From positions 4,459,501 to 4,523,500 of the forward strand of contig JAZGTN010000085.1 in the NCBI GenBank assembly GCA_037783415.1: a stretch of 64,000 nt of DNA. The letters are read 5' to 3'. The translations under genes and the position numbers were made by a program. The stretch's first letter is position 1; each line of letters opens with the position of its first letter. The notes beneath the pieces are model-generated. The model saw nothing but the letters and a program-made list of their open reading frames with translations. It had not been told where the DNA came from and did no database searches. This stretch comes from Leptasterias polaris (Eukaryota; Echinodermata; Asteroidea; Forcipulatida; Asteriidae). Of this stretch, positions 61,301 through 64,000 are shown one piece after another.

Positions 61301-64000
61301 TTAAAATTATGAAGGACACATGAAAATCAACTATTTTGCTTTTTTGACTTTCTTTAAATACAGCAGAATCATGTCATCTTTCACACCCAAGTCGGCGGCA
61401 GACAGCAGCCTCTATGAGATGCTACAGGAGTATATGGTGGAAAACGAGACCCTAAGGTCGGAGAACTCAGACCTCCACAATGTCAGAGGGCGAGCAATGT
61501 CTGAACACCACTACCTATCCAAAGAAAATGATAAACTCCTGACAAAGCTGGACCAGTTGGAAAGGTCAGTGTTTGTGTTTGTGGGCACATACATTCAAAA
61601 GTAGGTCTATGAACCAACCCTCTGCACTCATGGCAGTTGCAAAAGGTGTCTGTTATTTATTGCCATGGTGCTCCTTGTAAAGTTATAATTGTGCAAAATT
61701 TTAATTTCCGTGTAGAAGTGCCCTTTGCATGAGAAAATTTGCTGTGCCCCATCAAGATTAAAGTTCAGGGCTTGTTGTAGAAGTTTACTTGTATATTATT
61801 CAATGTAACTGTGAAATTGTTCTTGTTTATGTACTGAAATGTGTACAAGATATCTTGGTTAAAACTTCTATCATGATACAGAATGCAGGATTTAGGGGTT
61901 GATATGCTCTCGTAATTTTATCACAGGGTCTTTGCAGCATCTCCTCTCTCAATGAACCGCACAATGTCAGGAAAGTCTGTGCCGCCATCAGCAGCAGACC
62001 AAGGCGGGGGTAAACCTCAGCACTCCAATGCTTCGCCATCTTCACAGCAAGACCAGCAACGGGTTAGTTCACAAGGTAGTTCATTACTTCAGTCACCAGA
62101 TTGGCAGCAGCTGGGTACCAAGGCCTCAGTCGGTGGCAGTGGTGGGATTGAACGACATCCCTCTGGTAATCAGGAACAGGTGAGACATTATGTAGATTAA
62201 TGGTTAGGTTCAATTGCCAGACTTATGGTGCCAAGCCTTCAGTCTCTGGGAAGGCACTCGATCCTCTGGTAATCAGGAACAGGTGAGAGGTCAAGATTAA
62301 GAGATGGGGTTGGTTCAGTCACCAAACGTAGGGTGCTATGCCCTCTGCCGGTTGCAGCGGTGGGATGGAAGACCAACAAAATGGGATGTAACTCCTATGG
62401 TGACCAGGATCAGGTGAGAGGTTATGAATATTGAGAGACATGGTTGAATATAGATTAGGCTCTCAATTCCCAGATAATTAGCAAGTTTTCAAATCCTTTC
62501 ACCATGTTTCTGTATGATGGCAACATGCAAAAGGGCTCCACTGCATGAGTTTCCATGTAAAAAAAGGGGGGGTTTATCAAATGATTGGTTTGCTTTGTGT
62601 TAGTACGGCTTAAAGTTTTGATGTTTTTTGAATGTAAATATGCATGAACACTTAATTTGTTTGTTGTTTACAGGCTGGACAGCTACCTCCAGTTGACAAC
62701 AAAAGAGGTGTCCCAAATGGTTACCGGGCCCCCAAACCACACCACTACACCACCCCTCATCCATCATATAGACCTTCCTCCCCGCCCCTTCAATACCACT
62801 CCCAGCCTATCAACCAGCATCATTCATCGCAGCCGCCACCGCCACAGACGCACCAGAGCTTCCCTGGTCCTGGGGGATCACGACCCAGCAAGCCCCAGCA
62901 TAGTTACCCGCCCATGCAGAGCGGGTATAATAACCAAAAGTGAGTATTGTCCAAGATTTTGTTTTCTTCCAACTCTCGTTAATTCCAGGCATTTTGTGGG
63001 TCATCTTTTTCTTCATTAACAAAACAGCACAAAGGTATTAACTTGTGAATTGACTTGCCTGTACTCAAACATTATAGATAACTTTAAAGTCCCATTGACA
63101 GTGCTTTAATGTGTGAGTTAAGTGTAACAGGCCGGTACATTCAGAATTACACTAGACTACATGTATGGTCTAGTTCTATGGTCCTCAAGTTCTATGGTCT
63201 GTGTCTATGGAATGCCATTGGTGAAGAACTTAAGTCTCAGCCGTCAGTGGCCCATTCTAACTCCGCTGACACAATAAGCCTTCTTTAAGTCAACATGTGC
63301 CATAGCTTTTGGTCTATATTGGCTGCAGCTGTGGCCATATCTCTGCAAAGACCTTTACTTCAACGGCCGCATCTGCAGCCAACGGCCGCATCTGTTACAT
63401 TAATATATTTCTTAAATTATTTCATTTCAATGCATATGTGTAGAGTTTATAACGTTTGTAAAGATAAGTTGAACTAAAGTTTGTCATTTTTGATTGTTAT
63501 TTAATTGCTGTGTTGATATTTGAATTTCTAAACGCCTGATTCCTTCTTTGATGCATAATTTCTTTCCATGATTGTTTCTTTTTACAGCTGTTTCCCTTTC
63601 TAATGAGCCAATGTATTTTTTATTATGATTCAAATCATTCATGATTGGTATGCACTCCTACACATTTGTACAGAATTCAGATTGATGCAAGTTATGATGA
63701 ATGCATTGATTTCTTCATATTTATACATGTTATAATGAATGCATTGACACTGCCATACTATCTAAAAAATGTGACTCCTTCAACTTTGTTTATCTTGTCT
63801 TGATTTATTTATTGATGTTTGTTTTCATAATTATGCAAATTATAATGAATGCATTGATGTCTTCATATTTATACATGTTATAATGAATGCATTGACCCTG
63901 CCATGCTATCTAAAAACTGTAATACTTTCATCAACTTTGTTTATCTTGTCTTGATTTATGTGTTGATGTTTTTCTTCACATTTTTCAGCAGGTTGGGGTG
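34155..64000 (+). CDS. KIF12: Kinesin-like protein KIF12 (split gene, 3' end at or past the edge)
   Basis: A microtubule motor ATPase of the KIF12 type. I assembled 14 coding exons with GT-AG junctions and consistent phase, giving 764 codons plus 2 bases. Residues 1-80 are Ser/Asp-rich. The motor spans about 81-428: VRVRP (85-89), P-loop GQTGSGKT (163-170), switch I SSRSH (287-291), switch II DLAGSE (322-327), [10 protein letters not shown] (369-378) and the LRYANRAK end (411-418). A short coiled coil follows (429-458), then an Ser/Thr-rich linker, a second coil (541-592) with [16 protein letters not shown], and a Gln/Pro/Ser/His-rich tail. Motor features [22 protein letters not shown] and GFYVE, and the second coil, recall vertebrate KIF12 rather than other kinesins. 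In vertebrates KIF12 acts in epithelial cells (kidney, liver). An in-frame TGA directly precedes the first ATG. Length exceeds human KIF12 through the longer N-terminus and tail. Confidence 0.93.
37083..37143. repeat. Long hairpin in intron 1
   Basis: Two nearly perfect inverted arms of about 27 bp (ATATCCGCTAGCC...TTTTCGTCC and its complement) surround a 6-base loop TATAGT. The arms differ by one base in a C-run of 7 against a G-run of 6. It could be a tiny foldback element. Confidence 0.85.
37777..38166. repeat. Two copies of a GTGTGACCCCAT repeat
   Basis: GTGTGACCCCAT followed by (T/G)TGACCTT occurs at 37777-37796 and 38147-38166. The upstream 45 bases are also alike (ATATGAAA...CTTA). 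This is a short dispersed repeat; the nuclear-receptor-like TGACCT content is probably incidental. Confidence 0.5.
38283..38369 (+). CDS. KIF12: KIF12 exon 2
   Basis: Acceptor TTTCAG at 38282, donor GTAGGT at 38370. Encodes residues 57-86: acidic [12 protein letters not shown] leading into the first motor strand VNVVVR. Phase 2 at both ends. Confidence 0.9.
38842..39187. mobile_element. Foldback element, about 110-bp arms
   Basis: The left arm (from CTTTCCAGTACG through CATCATTCTGAGAAAAA and GTACAGGGATGTTTTGGTTC) is matched in reverse complement by the right arm (GAACCAAAATATCCCCGTAC ... TTTTTCTCAGAATG ... CGCACTGGAAGG). The arms are diverged, so it is an old insertion. No coding content. 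Confidence 0.75.
39737..39883. mobile_element. TIR element, CGATTTCAC(G)AAA family
   Basis: Left end CAGCCGATTTCACGAAA, right end TTTGGTGAAATCGACGGCTG, inverted. The inside has nested palindromes (GGTCTTAACTTAAGACTAG, TAGGACTATATAGTCCTA). The 3' half is closely related to 53081-53160. Confidence 0.75.
41219..41335. mobile_element. TIR element, GGGCCCAATTTCATA family (short, diverged)
   Basis: Left end GGGCCCGATTTCATGCTTA-like and right end GCTATGAAATGGGCCCTG are inverted. It sits directly beside a second member at 41340. Confidence 0.65.
41340..41521. mobile_element. TIR element, GGGCCCAATTTCATA family
   Basis: GGGCCCAATTTCATAAAGC at the left, CTTTATGAAATTGGGCCC at the right. The inside shares the TGGTTACCAGCCAAAATTCC and GACTGGTGCC segments (in reverse sense) with the five copies in the satellite array, so it belongs to the same family. 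Confidence 0.85.
41648..41729. repeat. 22-bp minisatellite carrying CCAAGATGGCG
   Basis: Four tandem copies of a unit that begins CCAAGATGGCGCGCTTC and continues GAATT or TAAT. CAAGATGGCG resembles the binding site of the transcription factor YY1, but the tandem context suggests a simple minisatellite. Confidence 0.8.
43268..43303. repeat. Hairpin in intron 2
   Basis: A 12-bp stem (CCATAGAGAAAG with CTTTCTCTATGG) around a loop of about 10 bases. It explains overlapping ORFs on both strands here, which are not genes. Confidence 0.7.
44338..44555 (+). repeat. tRNA-like dispersed repeat, copy 1
   Basis: A tRNA-like part (about 44480-44555) has TAGCTCAGTTGATAGAGC (D-arm/A-box) and GGTTCAGATCC (B-box, one mismatch). 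The anticodon arm does not pair well. About 140 bp upstream (CTGCCGCTTCCCTGG, GGTTGAATGGC, AATAGGGAAACCGCC) also match the second copy at 51715-51938, so the repeat is larger than the tRNA part. Confidence 0.65.
44799..44880 (+). CDS. KIF12: KIF12 exon 3
   Basis: Acceptor TTGCCAG at 44798, donor GTCAGT at 44881. Encodes residues 86-113, [16 protein letters not shown] and on, the start of the motor after strand 1. Ends in phase 0. Confidence 0.9.
45179..45376 (+). CDS. KIF12: KIF12 exon 4 (P-loop)
   Basis: Acceptor CTTGTAG, donor GTGAGA. Encodes 66 residues (114-179) including [14 protein letters not shown], the conserved [21 protein letters not shown]-binding loop, and YTITGP. Contains the full Walker A motif. 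The preceding intron is only 298 bp. Confidence 0.97.
45377..46574 (+). other. KIF12 intron 4
   Basis: About 1.2 kb, GTGAGA to CTGCAG. Contains a C-run (about 45830-45846) and a TGCCTGAAATGCGCATTAC stretch resembling one in intron 8 near 55583. No element ends or exons seen. ORFs here are chance. Confidence 0.7.
46575..46715 (+). CDS. KIF12: KIF12 exon 5
   Basis: 47 codons, phase 0 at both ends. Encodes residues 180-226, with [14 protein letters not shown] and the conserved SYLEIYNEQ motor segment. Donor GTGGGT. Confidence 0.95.
46716..48329 (+). other. KIF12 intron 5
   Basis: About 1.6 kb. Holds one TIR element (46948-47160). ORFs of up to 109 codons near 47282-47611 overlap others on both strands and show no known domain. 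Confidence 0.7.
46948..47160. mobile_element. TIR element related to the GGGCCCAATTTC family
   Basis: Left GGTCCGATTTAATGGCTCTG and right CAGAGCCATGAAATTGGGCC are inverted, about 24 bp each. The middle is rich in GCTTACG/CAGCAAG motifs. A subfamily different from the array copies. Confidence 0.75.
48330..48465 (+). CDS. KIF12: KIF12 exon 6
   Basis: Acceptor GTGTAG, donor GTAAGA. Encodes [17 protein letters not shown] and [12 protein letters not shown] (residues 227-271 plus one base), matching the LPVRW...GFYVE region typical of KIF12. Ends in phase 1. Confidence 0.95.
48466..49762 (+). other. KIF12 intron 6
   Basis: About 1.3 kb of AT-rich sequence. I see no element with clear ends. ORFs near 48937-49200 and 49494-49694 are not supported. 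Confidence 0.6.
49763..49854 (+). CDS. KIF12: KIF12 exon 7 (switch I)
   Basis: Acceptor TTCTTCAG, donor GTGAGT. Encodes residues 272-302 with [11 protein letters not shown], the nucleotide-sensing switch I of kinesins. Ends in phase 0. Confidence 0.96.
49979..50194. mobile_element. Foldback element with GC-rich core
   Basis: Outer arms GGGAATAAAAGGGTAGCGAC and (reverse) GTCGCTACCCTTTTATTCCC enclose GC-rich inverted repeats (GGGCCTTTATCGCACGGCC and its complement, CCTGCCGG). The whole 216 bp can fold into a near-continuous stem. No coding content. Confidence 0.85.
50195..50546. mobile_element. TIR element, ATTCATAAATGCCC type
   Basis: Left ATTCATAAATGCCC and right GGGTATTTATGAAT are inverted, as are internal TTTTCGGATATGCAT and ATGCTATCCGAAAAC. 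It abuts the preceding foldback element, so one may have inserted at the end of the other. The 60-codon ORF inside is not a gene. Confidence 0.65.
50761..50803. repeat. Hairpin in intron 7
   Basis: A perfect 17-bp stem (ACATTTGAATCTCTAAA and its complement) with a 9-base loop. Confidence 0.8.
51715..51938 (+). repeat. tRNA-like dispersed repeat, copy 2
   Basis: Matches 44338-44555 over both the upstream part (CTGCCGCTTCCC, GGTTGAATGGCG, AATAGGGAGACCGCC) and the tRNA-like part (GGCTAGATAGCACAGTTGG, GCGCCGGC, GGTTCAGCTCC). The arms pair too poorly for a working tRNA. Confidence 0.65.
52665..52843. mobile_element. TIR element, diverged GGGCCCAATTTC family
   Basis: Left CAGCGCAATTTCATAGAGC; right GCAGACCTGTAAAAATGGGC is a weak inverted match. 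Internal GGCTGGTTACCTTATTTTG and TGTGCTTA motifs place it in the family. Confidence 0.55.
53081..53160. mobile_element. Half of a CGATTTCAC family element
   Basis: AGTCCTATCTCTTAGCATTG ... AAGTTAGGAAGAGTTTTGTG ... AAATCGAC matches the right half of 39737-39883; the left end is lost. Confidence 0.6.
54469..54622 (+). CDS. KIF12: KIF12 exon 8 (switch II)
   Basis: Acceptor TTCTGCAG, donor GTGAGT. Encodes residues 303-353 plus one base with [12 protein letters not shown] (switch II, DLAGSE 322-327) and [10 protein letters not shown]. Ends in phase 1. Confidence 0.97.
54725..54872. mobile_element. TIR element, CGATTTCACAAAG family (complete)
   Basis: GGGGTCGATTTCACAAAG at the left and CTTTGTGAAATCGGCCCC at the right form a good 18-bp inverted pair. 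Related copies lie at 31411-31537 and, in reverse orientation, at 60271-60399. Confidence 0.85.
54874..55063. mobile_element. TIR element, GGGCCCAATTTCATA family
   Basis: GGGCCCAATTTCATAAAGCC left, TTTTTGAAATTGGGCCC right. Inside, ACAGGTTACCTGCCAACATT and GACTGGTGCCCC match 41340-41521. It starts within two bases of the end of the preceding element. Confidence 0.85.
55872..56167. mobile_element. Longer TIR element of the GGGCCCAATTTC group
   Basis: GGGCCCAGTTTCATGGCGCTG left and TAGCTCTATGAAAATTGGGC right are imperfect inverted repeats; the inside has GCTTAACGG and AGTAAGCAC motifs. A 60-codon ORF inside is not a gene. Confidence 0.65.
56327..56445 (+). CDS. KIF12: KIF12 exon 9
   Basis: Acceptor TTTGCAG, donor GTAGGA. 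Encodes residues 354-393: [13 protein letters not shown], then [20 protein letters not shown] and GNGITLM, a hallmark of the kinesin motor. Ends in phase 0. Confidence 0.97.
56487..56875. mobile_element. TTAA-type foldback element (complete)
   Basis: Arms of about 170 bp (AAAGGGACACGTTGCCTTGG ... AAGATGTTTTAAAAGTAG) are repeated in reverse complement to the right end (GGCAACGTGTCCCTTTAA). The fragment at 32326-32415 shows TTAA at its left end, which suggests a TTAA target, as piggyBac-like elements use. No transposase is encoded, so this is a non-autonomous derivative. Confidence 0.85.
57173..57531. mobile_element. Second TTAA-type element, TTTAAAGG ends
   Basis: Left TTTAAGGTATTATACAGGAT then TGGTAGAGC; right ends CAATAGTGTACAGGCCTTTAA, inverted with mismatches. 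Inside, AAAATAACAAACCTGTGAAA and CAGCTCAATTGGTCATCGAG recall a repeat I believe is common in echinoderm genomes (from memory, unchecked). Confidence 0.65.
57880..58214 (-). repeat. tRNA-related SINE-like repeat
   Basis: On the minus strand the B-box GGTTCGAATCC is perfect (about 58143-58153) and CTAGTTCACCGG can serve as A-box (about 58190). The remaining body runs to lower coordinates. The 86-codon ORF across it is not supported as a gene. Confidence 0.6.
58315..58419 (+). CDS. KIF12: KIF12 exon 10 (end of motor)
   Basis: 35 codons, phase 0 at both ends. Encodes [20 protein letters not shown] then [15 protein letters not shown] (residues 394-428), the last helix of the motor and neck-linker start. 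Donor GTATGT. Confidence 0.96.
58447..58590. mobile_element. Small foldback element in intron 10
   Basis: Arms of about 50 bp: GGGAGACTTTGAAACGC ... GCAGACTTGCCAGGTAAATT is matched in reverse by AATGGATTTACCTGGTAAG ... GCGTCCCCAAAAGTCCC, with mismatches. Confidence 0.8.
58793..58841. repeat. Hairpin in intron 10
   Basis: A 21-bp stem with few mismatches (TCTGACCATCTTCAGGAGAA and its near complement) around a 7-base loop AAAGACA. Confidence 0.75.
59719..60008 (+). CDS. KIF12: KIF12 exon 11 (coiled coil and linker)
   Basis: Largest coding exon (290 bp). Acceptor CTTCTCAG, donor GTAGTG. Encodes residues 429-524: a heptad-rich stretch [20 protein letters not shown] with LKKRLEF, then a hydrophilic linker with [11 protein letters not shown] and [14 protein letters not shown]. 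Basic and Ser/Thr-rich, so phosphorylation is plausible but unproven. Ends in phase 2. Confidence 0.93.
60271..60399. mobile_element. CGATTTCACAAAG family remnant, reverse orientation
   Basis: CTGGGGTTGATTTCACAAAG, then TTGCTAAGCACAGTGTGATG, matches the reverse complement of 54725-54872. The far inverted end is missing. Confidence 0.65.
60541..61040 (+). pseudogene. 5'-truncated CR1/L2-type retrotransposon, reverse-transcriptase C-end
   Basis: A continuous frame from about 60541 to the stop at 60907-60909 reads [13 protein letters not shown], then [33 protein letters not shown] and FYGQRAFNF. This order is diagnostic of the C-terminal end of CR1/L2-clade reverse transcriptases. The last part is out of frame after about 60840, so the copy is broken. 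It ends in GCGCTATATAAATATC and a TATT microsatellite, the usual tail of this clade. Confidence 0.85.
61364..61564 (+). CDS. KIF12: KIF12 exon 12 (second coiled coil)
   Basis: The acceptor is CAGCAG (61361-61366), so the exon can start at 61364 or 61367, both in frame and differing by one Ser. Encodes [20 protein letters not shown] then [13 protein letters not shown] and a heptad-rich stretch to KLDQLER (residues 525-592). The [15 protein letters not shown] segment is close to vertebrate KIF12. Donor GTCAGT. Confidence 0.93.
61565..61926 (+). other. KIF12 intron 12
   Basis: 362 bp, GTCAGT to TCACAG. Nothing recognisable inside. Confidence 0.7.
61927..62179 (+). CDS. KIF12: KIF12 exon 13 (Ser/Gln-rich)
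   Basis: Acceptor TCACAG, donor GTGAGA. Encodes residues 592-676: [20 protein letters not shown], then a Ser/Gln/Gly-rich disordered stretch ending SGNQEQ. Ends in phase 0. If the donor were skipped the frame would meet a TAA at 62198-62200. Confidence 0.88.
62180..62673 (+). other. KIF12 intron 13 with duplicated exon ends
   Basis: 494 bp. The end of exon 13 with its donor (TCTGGTAATCAGGAACAG, GTGAGA) recurs at about 62265-62289 and, more diverged (TATGGTGACCAGGATCAG, GTGAGA), at about 62394-62417. The region is a decayed tandem triplication. The rest shows nothing recognisable. Confidence 0.8.
62674..62939 (+). CDS. KIF12: KIF12 exon 14 (Pro/His/Gln-rich tail)
   Basis: Acceptor TTTACAG, donor GTGAGT. 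Encodes [17 protein letters not shown], then a disordered tail rich in Pro, His, Gln and Ser ([37 protein letters not shown]) to QSGYNNQ (residues 677-764 plus two bases). A 120-codon ORF in another frame here is a shadow. Confidence 0.88.
62940..63587 (+). other. KIF12 intron 14, first part
   Basis: AT-rich. A 15-base CAACGGCCGCATCTG repeat occurs twice at about 63361-63391. No other feature seen. Confidence 0.6.
63588..63603 (+). CDS. KIF12: Possible short terminal exon of KIF12
   Basis: After a strong acceptor (TTTCTTTTTACAG) the frame gives NCFPF and a TAA at 63601-63603. This would end the protein at 769 residues. It is equally possible that this acceptor is skipped, since another pyrimidine-rich acceptor occurs at 63986-63991. 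Confidence 0.35.
63690..63985. repeat. Tandem duplication of about 145 bp
   Basis: Two consecutive copies (about 63692-63834 and 63840-63983) share ATGAATGCATTGAT, TCATATTTATACATGTTATA, AACTTTGTTTATCTTGTC and TTGATTTAT. The second copy ends just before the acceptor at the window edge. Confidence 0.8.
63989..64000 (+). CDS. KIF12: Possible next KIF12 exon, cut by the window edge
   Basis: CACATTTTTCAGCAG is a pyrimidine-rich tandem acceptor, and both possible starts (63989, 63992) are open for the few bases seen. Vertebrate KIF12 has more C-terminal sequence than found so far, so continuation is likely. Confidence 0.4.

Larger units (their letters stand above)
60009..61363 (+). other. KIF12 intron 11
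   Basis: 1.35 kb. Holds a reversed CGATTTCACAAAG-family remnant (60271-60399), a CR1/L2 3' end (60541-61040) and a possible GGGCCCAATTTC-group relative (61085-61292, CACCTGATTTCATA to TATGAAATTGCCCCTGG). Confidence 0.7.

Noticed and set aside
62657..63019. 120-codon ORF across exon 14
   Set aside because: It is in another frame from the KIF12 exon, whose frame is fixed by the splice phases.

Overview
This is nuclear DNA from a metazoan, most likely an echinoderm. The evidence is a many-exon gene with long AT-rich introns and GT-AG splice sites, tRNA-derived short repeats, foldback and TIR elements of types I associate with echinoderm genomes, and a 3' end of a CR1/L2-type retrotransposon. 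The species call is inference and I cannot name a genus. There are no bacterial-style operons.

Positions 1-27213 are one very large G-rich minisatellite array that is already running at the window's left edge. The monomer (about 25-40 bp) reads AAGAGGACAGGTCATAGG, then ATCATGG or ATCCAGG, then a variable G-run of 4 to about 21. Monomers are organised in two higher-order patterns: irregular 1.0-1.35 kb units on the left (1 to about 12.8 kb) and about four near-identical 2.6-2.73 kb units on the right (12.8-23.56 kb). Between 23.5 and 27.2 kb are three strand-inverted blocks sharing the same breakpoints. Five copies of a 196-bp TIR element sit at the same relative place in left-hand units and seem to have been amplified with them. 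One 0.4-kb island (1919-2327) is unrelated to the array. Nothing in the array looks protein-coding.

27214-34154 is AT-rich intergenic DNA with scattered repeats: a tRNA-Cys-like SINE, TIR elements, a CR1/L2 3' tail and a TTAA-type foldback fragment. It ends in a somewhat GC-richer 5' flank.

34155 to the right edge holds one plus-strand gene, a kinesin motor protein that I identify as KIF12. Fourteen coding exons splice in consistent frame to 764 complete codons plus two bases. The order is a Ser-rich N-terminus, a complete kinesin motor with P-loop, switch I, switch II and the [10 protein letters not shown] segment, two short coiled coils, and a Gln/Pro/Ser/His-rich tail. The 3' end is unresolved: a short terminal exon with a stop is possible near 63.6 kb, but another good acceptor lies at the very edge, so the gene probably continues. 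Its introns are full of non-autonomous TIR elements, one family of which is the element trapped in the satellite array. Details of note are a NAGNAG acceptor, a decayed tandem triplication of the exon-13 end with its splice donor, and several long hairpins.
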